This document shows positions 8,809 through 18,107 of a stretch of 51,392 nucleotides of DNA, piece by piece. Position 1 is the stretch's first letter. Each line of letters opens with the position of its first letter. Source of the DNA: Candidatus Saganbacteria bacterium (GTDB taxonomy: Bacteria > Margulisbacteria > WOR-1 > O2-12-FULL-45-9). The notes below the pieces were generated by a model. That model worked only from the letters and a program-made list of their open reading frames with translations, did not search any database and had not been told where the DNA came from. The stretch spans positions 1 to 51,392 of the forward strand of contig JAFGDE010000006.1 of assembly GCA_016932255.1 (NCBI GenBank), read 5' to 3'. A program made the translations under genes and the position numbers.

Positions 8809-9099
8809 ATGGACGTCAAGAATGTGAAATTCCCTGAATTCGGCGCTGAAGCCAAAGGAGACAACCTTGACCAGAGGGCGCTGGGCAATATCCCGGTCAA
8901 GGCCACGGTCGAGCTGGGACAGACAGAGCTCTCGCTCAAGGAGATACTTGAGCTGTCCGAAGGCAGCATCGTTGAGCTCAACCGCCTGGCCGGCGAACCG
9001 CTCGACCTCAAGGTCGGCGGCCAGCTCATCGCCCAGGGCGAGGTTGTGGCCATCGACGATTACTACGGCCTGCGGATAACCAACGTGGTGATGAAATGA
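8809..9099 (+). CDS. fliN: Flagellar motor switch protein FliN
   Basis: FliN forms the lower ring of the flagellar C-ring with FliM and helps dock export substrates. The 96-residue product has a short variable lead and then the SpoA domain (IPVKATVELGQTELSLKEILELSEGSIVELNRLAGEPLDLKVGG...IAQGEVVAIDDYYGLRITNVV), which is diagnostic. TAAGGAGG lies upstream of the ATG. It follows fliM by 18 bases and overlaps fliO by four (ATGA). Confidence 0.96.
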   Translation: MDVKNVKFPEFGAEAKGDNLDQRALGNIPVKATVELGQTELSLKEILELSEGSIVELNRLAGEPLDLKVGGQLIAQGEVVAIDDYYGLRITNVVMK

Positions 9100-9422
9100 C
9101 CCCTTCGACCCTGTTCGCGGCCAGTCCCGAAGCCCTGGTCTTGCAGCGGACCCCGATCGTCACCTTTGGTTACGTGATGCAGGTCTTCTTTTCCCTGCTC
9201 GTCGTCCTGGCCCTGCTCTATTTCATCGCCAGGTTCGTCCTGCCGCGGATGAAATTGAGCAGTTCCGGCAAACTGATCAAAGTGCTTGACCGCGTCTATC
9301 TGGAACCGCAGGTCTCAGCTTACCTGCTGCAGGTCGGCCGTGATGCCTGGCTGATCGCCGCCAGCAATAAAAATATCACGCGCATTGATAAGGTCGACTT
9401 GGAAAGTCCGCCTACGCCATGA
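9096..9422 (+). CDS. fliO: Flagellar biosynthesis protein FliO-like
   Basis: FliO helps assemble the FliP ring of the flagellar export gate. The 108-residue protein has a single membrane segment at about 25-48 (VMQVFFSLLVVLALLYFIARFVL), then a small cytoplasmic domain with the FliO pattern KLIKVLDRVYLEPQVSAYLLQVGRDAWLIAAS. FliO is weakly conserved, so the call rests on topology, this pattern and the invariant place between fliN and fliP. Its start overlaps the fliN stop, and its end overlaps the fliP start by four bases. Confidence 0.88.
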   Translation: MTPSTLFAASPEALVLQRTPIVTFGYVMQVFFSLLVVLALLYFIARFVLPRMKLSSSGKLIKVLDRVYLEPQVSAYLLQVGRDAWLIAASNKNITRIDKVDLESPPTP

Positions 9423-10162
9423 AAAAGAAACTGCTGCCCTGGCTGCTGGTGCTGATCCTGCAGGGCCTGGCGTTGGCCCAGGCGCGCGCCCCTTTTACCG
9501 GCAACCTGGACATCCGCAGCCTGCTTGAGGCGCCCCAGTTCAGCAACAGCATCCAGCTGGCCGTGTCCCTGGCGCTGATCTCGCTGGTGCCTTTTTTCCT
9601 TATCTCGGTCACTTCTTTCCTGCGCATCATCATCGTCTTCGCTCTGGTCCGGACAGCCATCGGCACCCAGCAGGTCCCACCCAATATGATCATCGTCGGG
9701 CTGGCCATGTTCATGACCGTGTTCATCATGTCGCCGGTCTGGACCGAGGTCAATGAAAAGGCCATCACCCCCTACAACCAGGGCAAGATCAGCCAGGCGG
9801 AAGCCTTTGAACGGGGCATGAAGCCGCTGCACATGTTCATGATCAAACAGACCCGGGAAAAGGATCTGGCGCTGTTCGTTCAATTCTCCAAGATCGATAA
9901 GCCGAAGAAACCGGATGATATTCCGATCTATGTGCTGATACCGTCATTCATGATCTCCGAGCTCAAGACCGCTTTCCAGATCGGTTTCCTGCTCTTTATC
10001 CCGTTCATTATGATCGACTTGACCGTGGCCAATATTCTGCTGTCCCTTGGCATGTTCATGCTCTCTCCGGTCATGGTCTCGCTGCCTTTCAAGGTCCTGT
10101 TGTTCGTGCTGGCTGACGGCTGGAACCTGATCACGCGCGGCCTGCTCTTAAGTTTCAGATAA
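9419..10162 (+). CDS. fliP: Flagellar export gate protein FliP
   Basis: FliP forms, with FliQ and FliR, the core pore of the flagellar type III export gate. The 247-residue product has an N-terminal signal peptide (to about residue 21) and four hydrophobic segments. Typical FliP sequence is present, including SFLRIIIVFALVRTAIGTQQVPPNMIIVGLAMFMTVF, the cytoplasmic part with LIPSFMISELKTAFQIGFLLFIPF, and the end segment MFMLSPVMVSLPFKVLLFVLADGW. It is translationally coupled to fliO by an ATGA overlap. Confidence 0.97.
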   Translation: MKKKLLPWLLVLILQGLALAQARAPFTGNLDIRSLLEAPQFSNSIQLAVSLALISLVPFFLISVTSFLRIIIVFALVRTAIGTQQVPPNMIIVGLAMFMTVFIMSPVWTEVNEKAITPYNQGKISQAEAFERGMKPLHMFMIKQTREKDLALFVQFSKIDKPKKPDDIPIYVLIPSFMISELKTAFQIGFLLFIPFIMIDLTVANILLSLGMFMLSPVMVSLPFKVLLFVLADGWNLITRGLLLSFR

Positions 10163-10166
10163 TATA

Positions 10167-10436
10167 ATGGCACAAGATTTTGCCGTACAGATATTATATC
10201 AGGGCGTAACGACGATACTGATGGTCTCGCTGCCAATCGTCGGGGTCGGCCTGCTGGTCGGTTTCATGATCAGTCTGTTCCAGGCGGTCACCCAGATCCA
10301 GGAACAGACCCTGACCTTTGTGCCAAAGGTCATCTCGGTCCTGCTGATGGTCGCCTTCACTTCTCCCTGGATCATCTCGATCATGGTCGATTTCACCACG
10401 ACCCTCTGGAGCGCGATCCCGGGGATGGCCCGATGA
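10167..10436 (+). CDS. fliQ: Flagellar export gate protein FliQ
   Basis: FliQ is the small second subunit of the FliPQR export pore. The 89-residue product has two membrane helices (about 15-40 and 50-75) with the signature LLVGFMISLFQAVTQIQEQTLTFVPKV between them. It starts five bases after the fliP stop without a clear Shine-Dalgarno site, so it probably depends on translation of fliP. Confidence 0.97.
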   Translation: MAQDFAVQILYQGVTTILMVSLPIVGVGLLVGFMISLFQAVTQIQEQTLTFVPKVISVLLMVAFTSPWIISIMVDFTTTLWSAIPGMAR

Positions 10437-10455
10437 GCCGGCCTGAGGTGCCGCG

Positions 10456-11229
10456 ATGGTGATCTATCCGCAGGAGCTGACAGTCTTTCTCCTTCTGGTC
10501 GGCCGGATCGCCGGCATTTTCCTTCAGGCGCCCATTTTGAATTCGCGCAGTTTTCCCGCCCTGGGTAAAACAGCCATCGCTGTCTGGACGGCGATCGTGC
10601 TCTGTTTCGTCACGCCGGTTAACCCCAACCTGCCGACGACCCTGCCGGCGTTCGTCCTGCACCTGATCTTTGAGGTGGCCATCGGCTTCACGATCGGCTT
10701 CATTCTCAATATCATCTTCCTGGCTGTCCAGTCCGCCGGCGAGATAATGGACATGCAAATGGGCCTGTCCGTGGCCACCGCGCTTGACCCGGTCTTTGGC
10801 TCGGTCATCTCGGTCATCGGCCGGCTGGCCTTTTTCACGGCGATGGTCCTGTTCCTCAGCCTTGACGGGCACCACATCATCTTTTCAGGACTGCACCAGA
10901 GCTTCAGTGTTCTGCCCGTTGGCAAACTGGCCGACTTTACCACGCCGCAGCTGGCCACGCAGATGATCGAGCTCGGCTCCAACCTGTTCTATACGGCGAT
11001 CAAACTGGCCGCGCCGATCGTCCTGCTGATCTTCATGTCTGATTTTACTTTCGGCATAGTTTCACGCGTCGCGCCCCAGGTCAACGTCTTCATGCTCGGT
11101 TTCCAGGTCAAACCGTCGTTAGGGCTTTTTAGCTTTTTGCTCGCCCTGCCTTTCATCGCCAAATACATGGACAAGATCCTGGAATTCATGGCCAGACATT
11201 TGATTTTGCTGGCGAATAATATAAAATAA
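10456..11229 (+). CDS. fliR: Flagellar export gate protein FliR
   Basis: FliR completes the FliPQR pore and contacts FlhB. The 257-residue protein is almost entirely membrane helices with charged loops. Family landmarks are FLLLVGRIAGIFLQAPILNSRSFPALGK near the start, SAGEIMDMQMGLSVATALDP in the middle and VNVFMLGFQVKPSLGLFSFLLALPF near the end. GAGGT lies about eight bases before the ATG. Confidence 0.96.
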   Translation: MVIYPQELTVFLLLVGRIAGIFLQAPILNSRSFPALGKTAIAVWTAIVLCFVTPVNPNLPTTLPAFVLHLIFEVAIGFTIGFILNIIFLAVQSAGEIMDMQMGLSVATALDPVFGSVISVIGRLAFFTAMVLFLSLDGHHIIFSGLHQSFSVLPVGKLADFTTPQLATQMIELGSNLFYTAIKLAAPIVLLIFMSDFTFGIVSRVAPQVNVFMLGFQVKPSLGLFSFLLALPFIAKYMDKILEFMARHLILLANNIK

Positions 11230-11235
11230 TAGATT

Positions 11236-12342
11236 ATGGGCGAACAGGGCGGAGATAAATCGGAGGAACCAACACCCCACCGTTTGCGTGAGGCCAGGCA
11301 GAAAGGCCAGATCGCTAAAAGCCGCGAGATCACGGTGGCCTTTGTCCTGTTGTTATCTTATTTCATGTTCCGTTACTTCGGCCCCTTCATGTGGAATAAT
11401 CTGGTCGAAGTGCCCCGGCTGATCTTCGAGCAGATACCGGAAGCCGCCCACAACTTCAGCCTTTCTATCGTCGGTTATATCCTGATCCTGGCCCTGCGCG
11501 GCCTGGCATTGACCATCCTGCCCATTTTCATCATCGCTTTCGGCTCGACCTTCATTGCCGAGGCCCTGCAGACAGGTTTTGTCTTCTCGCTCGATCCCTT
11601 AAGCCCCAAGATCGAGAAGCTCAACCCGCTGGAAGGCTTCAAGAAGATGTTCAGCATGCAGGGCTTCGTCGAACTGATCAAATCACTGTTCAAGATATTC
11701 ATTATCTTCTATATTTCCTATTCAGCCGTTAAAGAAGAACTGCCCTTCTTCCCGGCCCTGATCGAGGCCCAGCCCTGGGACGTGATGGTGACCGGCGCTA
11801 ACCTGGTCTATAAGATCGCTATGCGCGTCGGTCTGTTCTACATCGCCATAGCCATTCTGGACTACCTTTACCGCCGCTGGGAATACATGAGGAACCTCAG
11901 GATGACACGTCAGGAGGTCAAAGAAGAATATAAGCGGCTGGAGGGTGACCCGCAGGTCAAACAGCGCATGCGTGACCTGCAGCGCCAGGTCGCTCACCAG
12001 CGGATGATGGGCGCAGTGCCCCAGGCTGACGTGGTCGTGACCAACCCGACCCATATCGCCGTGGCGCTCAAGTACGAACAGGCAAAAATGAAAGCCCCCT
12101 TGCTGCTGGCCAAAGGTGAACGCAAGATCGCTGAACAGATCAGGCGCATTGCCGAAGAGCATGAGATCAGCATTGTTGAGAACGAACCGCTGGCCCGCTC
12201 AATTTATCGCACCACCAGACTCAATCAGGAAGTGTCAGCTGAGCTCTACCAGGCAGTGGCCGAGGTCCTGGCCTATGTTTATAAGATTAAGCGCGACCGC
12301 ATTGCCAGGCGCAAAGCTTCGATTGCCCTGTCCCCTAGATAG
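11236..12342 (+). CDS. flhB: Flagellar export switch protein FlhB
   Basis: FlhB sits beside the export pore and switches secretion from rod/hook to filament proteins after cutting itself. The 368-residue protein begins with the typical GGDKSEEPTPHRLREARQKGQIAKSREI, has four membrane segments to about residue 215, and a cytoplasmic domain with the autocleavage motif NPTH at 270-273. Cleavage falls between Asn and Pro. No Shine-Dalgarno site is evident; the start is six bases past the fliR stop. It ends 30 bases before a long perfect palindrome. Confidence 0.97.
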   Translation: MGEQGGDKSEEPTPHRLREARQKGQIAKSREITVAFVLLLSYFMFRYFGPFMWNNLVEVPRLIFEQIPEAAHNFSLSIVGYILILALRGLALTILPIFIIAFGSTFIAEALQTGFVFSLDPLSPKIEKLNPLEGFKKMFSMQGFVELIKSLFKIFIIFYISYSAVKEELPFFPALIEAQPWDVMVTGANLVYKIAMRVGLFYIAIAILDYLYRRWEYMRNLRMTRQEVKEEYKRLEGDPQVKQRMRDLQRQVAHQRMMGAVPQADVVVTNPTHIAVALKYEQAKMKAPLLLAKGERKIAEQIRRIAEEHEISIVENEPLARSIYRTTRLNQEVSAELYQAVAEVLAYVYKIKRDRIARRKASIALSPR

Positions 12343-12372
12343 ATATATAATAGTATAAGATTAGTTTTGGTT

Positions 12373-12404
12373 TTGATCCCTGCCTGCCGGCAGGCAGGGA
12401 TCAA
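12373..12404. repeat. Perfect 32-bp palindrome with GC-rich core, between flhB and flhA
   Basis: Each half is 16 bases and the halves are exact reverse complements with no loop. The core TGCCTGCCGGCAGGCA recurs, with or without one change, at 686-701 and 45728-45743. It could act as a hairpin in RNA or as a remnant of a mobile repeat. The following bases are only weakly T-rich, so a terminator role is doubtful. Confidence 0.9.
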
Positions 12405-12419
12405 TTTTGAGTTAAAATT

Positions 12420-14504
12420 ATGGCAATGCCCAGCTTCGATTTAAAGAGCTTCGGCAAACTCTTTTCAGTCAGCGACTTCGCTGTGGCTGCCCTGTTGGTC
12501 ATTATCATCGGCTTGATGATCGTGCCTCTGCCTCCCTTCTTGCTCGACATCCTGCTAACACTCAGCATCGCGTTCGCCCTGATCATTCTGCTGGTGGCCA
12601 TGTACCTGAAAGAGCCGCTGGAATTCGCTTCTTTCCCGTCGATCCTGCTGGTCGTCACGGTCTTCCGTCTGGCGCTCAACGTGGCTTCTTCCCGCCTGAT
12701 CCTGACCGTGGCCTATGCGGGCGATGTGATCCAGGCCTTCGGTTCGTTCGTGGTCGGCGGCAATTACATCGTTGGCGCGATCATCTTTGTCATCATCACG
12801 ATCGTCAACTTTATCGTTATCACTAAGGGTTCCGAACGTGTGGCCGAGGTCTCGGCCCGCTTCACCCTGGACGCCATGCCCGGCAAGCAGATGAGCATCG
12901 ACGCCGACTTGAACGCCGGCCTGATCGACGCGACCGAAGCGCGCGCCCGGCGCCGCAAGATCGAGCGCGAGGCGACCTTCTTCGGCTCCATGGACGGCGC
13001 CAACAAGTTCGTGCGCGGCGACTCGATCGCCGGCATCATCATCGTGCTGGTCAACCTGATCGGCGGCATCCTGGTCGGCTGGCTCCAGGCCGGCATGGGC
13101 ATCATGGAAGCGCTCAACGTTTACGCCCTGCTGACCATCGGCGCCGGCATCGTGGCCCAGCTGACCGCCCTGCTGATCTCGATCGCCACCGGCCTGGTCA
13201 TCACCAAGTCCGCCTCGGAGATGAGCCTGGGCACGGACGTAGCCTCACAGCTGTTCGCCCAGCCCCGTGCCTTTGCCTTTGTCTGCATCATCCTGGGCAT
13301 CTTCGCCCTGATCCCGGGAATACCGACCCTGCCGTTCCTCATTCTTGCCTCGCTCTGCGGCGTGGTCGCGCTGGTCCTGATGCAGGCCCAAACTGTACAG
13401 GAAGAGGCAAAAGTCGTGCAAAAAGAGGTCTCGGCCAAGGACGTGCTCAAGAAACCGGAAAGCATCCTTGGCACGCTGGGGCTTGACCCGCTTTCGCTCA
13501 AGGCCGGCCGTAATCTTATCCCGATGATCGATCCGGGCCAGAAAGGCGCCCTGCTTGAGCGTATCACCCTGATCCGCTACAATATCGGCCAGGAGCTGGG
13601 TTTTGTCATCCCCGGTGTGCGCGTCATGGATGACCTGAGCCTGCCGCCCGACCAGTACACGGTCGAGATCCGCGGCACCAAGGTCTCCACCGGCGAGGTC
13701 AAGATCGGCCATCATATGGTCGACATTCCCCTGGCCCAGGCCAAGGCCAAGAAGATCAAAGGCGTCGAAGGCAAGAACCCGACCAATAACGATCCGATCA
13801 CCTGGGTCCCGGACGAGCTCCTGCCCCAGCTGCAAAAAATGGGCCTCGCGGCCAAGCCGCCTGTTGACGTGGTCTCCGAGCATTTCACCGAGGTGATCAA
13901 GCGCCACGCCGACGAGATCATGACCAGGCAGAACGTGCAGTCGCTGATCGAGCTAGTCAAGAACACCAACGCAGCCATCGTGCGCGAACTAATCCCGGAC
14001 CTGCTCTCGCTCGGCCAGGTCCATAAAGTATTGCAGCTGCTGGTCAGGGAACGCGTCTCAATCCGCGACCTGTCGACCATACTGGAAAGGCTGGCCGACT
14101 ATGCCCATCTGTCCCGTGACATCAATATCCTGGCGGAGTATGTCAGGCAGTCACTGGCCCGCCAGATCTGCGAGAAGTACGCGAATAAGGACGGCGTCAT
14201 CACGGTCGTGACGATCGATCCGTCGCTGGAAGAGACCCTGATCGGCTCGATCCACCAGTCGGAATACGGCTCCTTCCTTGCTGTTGACCCCAATGTCGGT
14301 GAAAAGATCCTGGTCCAGATCTCCGGCCACCTGCGCAACTTTAAACGCATGAAGCTTGGCGCAGTGATCCTCTGCTCTCCCAGGCTACGGCCCCACTTCA
14401 AGCGCTTTATTGAACGCAGCTTCCCGGATGTGGCGGTCCTGTCCTATAATGAGATCGTGCCGCAGATCAAGGTCCAGAGCATCGGCATGATCTCGCAGCA
14501 ATAA
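12420..14504 (+). CDS. flhA: Flagellar export protein FlhA
   Basis: FlhA forms the nonameric ring that couples proton flow to flagellar protein export and receives chaperone-substrate complexes. The 694-residue product has family length. It shows hydrophobic segments through about residue 315, the conserved cytoplasmic loop with KGSERVAEVSARFTLDAMPGKQMSIDADLNAG and the FHIPEP signature region GSMDGANKFVRGDSIAG, then the soluble domain (about 345-694). The ATG lacks a clear Shine-Dalgarno site. The 32-bp palindrome sits between it and flhB. The usual followers flhF and flhG are absent; exported surface proteins come next. Confidence 0.97.
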   Translation: MAMPSFDLKSFGKLFSVSDFAVAALLVIIIGLMIVPLPPFLLDILLTLSIAFALIILLVAMYLKEPLEFASFPSILLVVTVFRLALNVASSRLILTVAYAGDVIQAFGSFVVGGNYIVGAIIFVIITIVNFIVITKGSERVAEVSARFTLDAMPGKQMSIDADLNAGLIDATEARARRRKIEREATFFGSMDGANKFVRGDSIAGIIIVLVNLIGGILVGWLQAGMGIMEALNVYALLTIGAGIVAQLTALLISIATGLVITKSASEMSLGTDVASQLFAQPRAFAFVCIILGIFALIPGIPTLPFLILASLCGVVALVLMQAQTVQEEAKVVQKEVSAKDVLKKPESILGTLGLDPLSLKAGRNLIPMIDPGQKGALLERITLIRYNIGQELGFVIPGVRVMDDLSLPPDQYTVEIRGTKVSTGEVKIGHHMVDIPLAQAKAKKIKGVEGKNPTNNDPITWVPDELLPQLQKMGLAAKPPVDVVSEHFTEVIKRHADEIMTRQNVQSLIELVKNTNAAIVRELIPDLLSLGQVHKVLQLLVRERVSIRDLSTILERLADYAHLSRDINILAEYVRQSLARQICEKYANKDGVITVVTIDPSLEETLIGSIHQSEYGSFLAVDPNVGEKILVQISGHLRNFKRMKLGAVILCSPRLRPHFKRFIERSFPDVAVLSYNEIVPQIKVQSIGMISQQ

Positions 14505-14526
14505 AAATATTAAAGGTAGGCACATT

Positions 14527-17500
14527 ATGAGAAAGTGTTTCAGCCTGTTCATAATTGCAGCACTGCTTTTAAGCAGCCTCTCCCCGGCACTTGCCCAGAC
14601 CAGGCAATGGACCGACAATGGCAAGGTGATCAACGATACCAGAGGGGCGATTGACCGGGGCAACCCTTTCTCATGCAAGATCACTGCATCCGGAATTGAT
14701 TATACGGTCGTGGCTTTTTATGATGCCAGAGGCGGAGAACAAAACCTCTACCTGCAGAAAATAGACAACAGCGGCAACATTTACTGGGGCACCGACGAGG
14801 ACAGCGACGGAGAGCCTGACGGTTTGAAAGTATCCAACGGCTCGCTCTATACCTCCGACCAAATAGCTATTACCTCGACCGGCAGCGACATCGTGGTCTG
14901 CTGGACCGACACCAGGAATAACAATCGTGATGTTTACGCCCAAAAGGTGGATGCCGACGGCAATATCAAGTGGACCAGCGGCGGCGTGGCCGTCTGCAGC
15001 GAGAACAACGATCAGTCTTATCCCCGCCTCTGCAGCGACGCTGCCGGCGGCGCGATCATCTGCTGGTATGACTATCGCAATGGCACAGCCGACCTATTCG
15101 CCCAGCGGGTCGCTTCAGCCGACGGCTCCAAGGTCTGGAGCGGCTCACCTAACGGCGTGACCATTTCCGCTGCCACAGGCAGCCAGACCGGCCAATGGCT
15201 GGTGATTGATAACGCCGGCGGCGCTTTTATCAGCTGGGTCGATACCAGGAATTATGCCACGCTAAAACATGATATCTACGCTCAGCACGTTCTGAGCAGC
15301 GGCACGATCGCCAACGGCTGGGCGGCCGACGGCAACGCGGTCTGCAACCTCAGCCAGACGCAATCCAATCAGGACATGATCGCCGACGGCTCAGGCAACT
15401 GCATCATTACCTGGAAGGACGGCCGCCAGGGCACTGCCAATAATGATGTTTACGCGCAGAAGATGAGCTCGGCCGGGTCGGTAAGCTGGCCTATTGCCAA
15501 TCCCTCGACCAGCGGCCTGCCGATCTGCACTAATGCTGCCCACCAGTACGAACCGACCATTGCTTCCGACAGCAATGGCGGTGCCATCATCACCTGGGGG
15601 GACGCGCGCAACGCAGCCACCACCTACCAGGATATATTTGCTTTAAGGGTCGATGGCAACGGGACCATAATAAACGGCTGGAATAGCAACGGCATCCTGA
15701 TCTGCGACGCTGCCAGTAACCAGTACAATCCCCAAATCGTCGGCGACGGCTCAGGCGGGGCGATCATCGCCTGGAAAGACTGGCGCGACGGTAATGCCTA
15801 CGACCTCTATGCCCAAAAGGTCGCTTACAACGGCACGGTTGGCGGCGACTCCTGGCCAGTCAACGGTTTTCAGCTCAATTCGGCTGACAAGACGACCTAC
15901 GATCCAACCCTGACATCGGACGGGGCCGGCGGAGCTATCATCTGCTGGCTGAACGAGAACGCTCAGGGCAATCATTCAGAGATTTACGGCCGCAGGCTGA
16001 CCAGCATGGGCAGTGATGCCTGGAACAGTATGGTCGCTGTCTGCGATTCGAAAGGCGCGATCGACCAGATCATCGGGTCGATGATCAAGAACGGCTCCGG
16101 CGGCGGTGTGGTAGTTTGGATGGACCAGCGCAGCGGCAATAACGGCATTTACGCGCAGAAGTTCGACAGCAGCGGCGCCAAGCTCTGGGGTGCTGACGGC
16201 GTTACCATTTTTGTGGACGCCTACCCGATGGAAACGCCGACCAATCCGGACATCTGCCAGACCTCCGACGGCAATTACGTGATCGTCTGGGAATATTTCA
16301 ACCAGAACGGCTACACCTGGGACCTGGCCGCCCAAAAGATAGCGGACAACAACGGCGCGGCCATCTGGGCCAACCCGGCCGATATCATCAATGATCTTTA
16401 CGGACAGAGCGACACCCAGGCAACGATCACGGCCAGCGGGACCGAATCGGTCATAGCCTGGACCCGCGGCAATCCCGGATCCGGCGGCACTATCTATGCC
16501 AAAAAGATCGACGGCAACGGCAACATCATATGGGGCGGTGACAGCAATTCAGCCACGCTCCAAGTGTCAACGAACGGCAACGAAGCCAACCCTTCGATCG
16601 GCCGTTTTGTCCTGTCCAGCTCATCCCTGGTCGCCTGGGACAGCTATAACAACAATGATTTCGATGTCAAGGGCCGGGTGGTCCAGAATAGCGATGGTTC
16701 TTTAGGCAGTGAAGTCTCACTGGCCTCAGGCAGCGGTCAGCAGCTCTGGCCCGACGTGGTGAACTTCAATGACAACTACACGCCGGTCGTCGTCTGGGCG
16801 GACAACAGCGCCAGCACCAACGGCAACTATGAGATCTATGCTCAAAAGTATGATGCCGGCCTGACCCCGTTATGGGCCCAGCATCTTTGCGTCAGCAATG
16901 CCAACGATACCAGCGAGAACGTCTTTGCCCGGGCGGCCAAACTGAACAATAATATCCTGGCCTTTACCTGGCAGAGAGGTTCGGCCAGCTGGTCAACATC
17001 ATACGGCCGGCCGCACCCGACGATGACCGCCGGCCAGATTTTTATCCAGACCAGCGATCAGAACGGCAACATCGGCCTGGTTTCCAGCTTCCAGGTCGCC
17101 ACTTCTTCCACGAACAAGGAGTATCCTGATGCAGCTGACGGTGGTACGGATACAGTGCTCGTCTGCTGGGACCATGACATCATGGGGCAAAAAGTGACCC
17201 TAGACGCGACCACAACGACAACAACAACTTCGACCACAACCACAACATCTTTGACCACAACAACGAGAGCTCCAGGCTCTACCACAACGACTTTATCCAG
17301 CACGACCAGCTCGACAACAACGTCCACTACATCAAGCACAACTACCACGCTTAAACCTCCGCCGGAGATCAATGATATTTCCGACAGGGAAACTATCTCC
17401 GACCCATTTGAAAGCCCTAAAGCCGGCAGCGCGCCCAGCGGCACAGAGCACAGCTCAACGATCACCGGTTCCAACTTTATCATTGGGGCGCTGGTTGCTC

Positions 17501-18060
17501 TTGGGGCGGGAGCCAGCGGAGGCGGCGGCAGCTCCAGCCTTGCCGACAGGGCAAGTATGCTGGCGTCATACAGCAAGACCATCCAGGCGACCAATGTCCA
17601 GGTCTCTGCTGACGGCACGACGATCTCTTTCAACGTGACCTTCCCGCCTGATCCGGCATCGATCGGCTACTGGGACGTGATCGTGACCAATCCTGACGGC
17701 CAGAGCGCGGTCTATGCCAACGGCATCAGGGTCGAACCGCCGCAGGGCCTCTATTTTTACCCTAATACCATATCCAGCAAAGGCTTGAAAGCCTCAGCTC
17801 CGCTCAGCCAGGCCCGGGTAGCCTATACTCTTTTAGAAGACCAGCCGGTCGACATCTATATTTATGATATCAAGGGCATGCGCGTTATCTGGCACCGCCG
17901 CTTTGCCAGCGGCAGTATCGGCGGTTCATACGGTTACAACGAGATCCCCTGGGACGGCCAACTTGACACAGGCGGCATCATACCCAACGGCACTTACATT
18001 ATGCAAGGTTTTTCGAACGGCAGAAAGCTCGGCCAGACCTATTTTGTGGTTGTAGATTAA
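14527..18060 (+). CDS. Large exported repeat protein: propeller-like repeats, Thr-linker, TIG-like and FlgD-like domains
   Basis: The 1177-residue protein starts with a signal peptide (cleavage after about residue 23, SPALA-Q). Up to about residue 890 it consists of roughly 50-60-residue repeats of the form SDGxGGAIIxWxDxRNGxxDIYAQKVDxxGxxxW, which suggests beta-propellers. Residues about 894-945 are a Thr/Ser linker, followed by a TIG/IPT-like domain. The last 85 residues resemble the FlgD Ig-like domain (RVAYTLLEDQPVDIYIYDIKGMRV...WDGQLDTGGIIPNGTY). Such a tail is used in other secreted proteins, sometimes as a sorting or anchoring unit. It is probably exported to the cell surface; no enzyme motif is seen. 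The following gene is a paralogue. Confidence 0.85.
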   Translation: MRKCFSLFIIAALLLSSLSPALAQTRQWTDNGKVINDTRGAIDRGNPFSCKITASGIDYTVVAFYDARGGEQNLYLQKIDNSGNIYWGTDEDSDGEPDGLKVSNGSLYTSDQIAITSTGSDIVVCWTDTRNNNRDVYAQKVDADGNIKWTSGGVAVCSENNDQSYPRLCSDAAGGAIICWYDYRNGTADLFAQRVASADGSKVWSGSPNGVTISAATGSQTGQWLVIDNAGGAFISWVDTRNYATLKHDIYAQHVLSSGTIANGWAADGNAVCNLSQTQSNQDMIADGSGNCIITWKDGRQGTANNDVYAQKMSSAGSVSWPIANPSTSGLPICTNAAHQYEPTIASDSNGGAIITWGDARNAATTYQDIFALRVDGNGTIINGWNSNGILICDAASNQYNPQIVGDGSGGAIIAWKDWRDGNAYDLYAQKVAYNGTVGGDSWPVNGFQLNSADKTTYDPTLTSDGAGGAIICWLNENAQGNHSEIYGRRLTSMGSDAWNSMVAVCDSKGAIDQIIGSMIKNGSGGGVVVWMDQRSGNNGIYAQKFDSSGAKLWGADGVTIFVDAYPMETPTNPDICQTSDGNYVIVWEYFNQNGYTWDLAAQKIADNNGAAIWANPADIINDLYGQSDTQATITASGTESVIAWTRGNPGSGGTIYAKKIDGNGNIIWGGDSNSATLQVSTNGNEANPSIGRFVLSSSSLVAWDSYNNNDFDVKGRVVQNSDGSLGSEVSLASGSGQQLWPDVVNFNDNYTPVVVWADNSASTNGNYEIYAQKYDAGLTPLWAQHLCVSNANDTSENVFARAAKLNNNILAFTWQRGSASWSTSYGRPHPTMTAGQIFIQTSDQNGNIGLVSSFQVATSSTNKEYPDAADGGTDTVLVCWDHDIMGQKVTLDATTTTTTTSTTTTTSLTTTTRAPGSTTTTLSSTTSSTTTSTTSSTTTTLKPPPEINDISDRETISDPFESPKAGSAPSGTEHSSTITGSNFIIGALVALGAGASGGGGSSSLADRASMLASYSKTIQATNVQVSADGTTISFNVTFPPDPASIGYWDVIVTNPDGQSAVYANGIRVEPPQGLYFYPNTISSKGLKASAPLSQARVAYTLLEDQPVDIYIYDIKGMRVIWHRRFASGSIGGSYGYNEIPWDGQLDTGGIIPNGTYIMQGFSNGRKLGQTYFVVVD

Positions 18061-18068
18061 CAAAAAAA

Positions 18069-18077
18069 TGATAAAAT
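18069..18077 (+). promoter_or_regulatory. Possible extended -10 promoter of the second propeller-repeat gene
   Basis: TG at 18069-18070 and TAAAAT at 18072-18077 give a weak extended -10 element. Transcription would start about 24 bases before the ATG at 18108, which has a strong GAGGAGG site. No clear -35 box is seen. Confidence 0.4.
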
Positions 18078-18107
18078 AGGCTCAACAGCGTTATGAGGAG
18101 GACTAAT

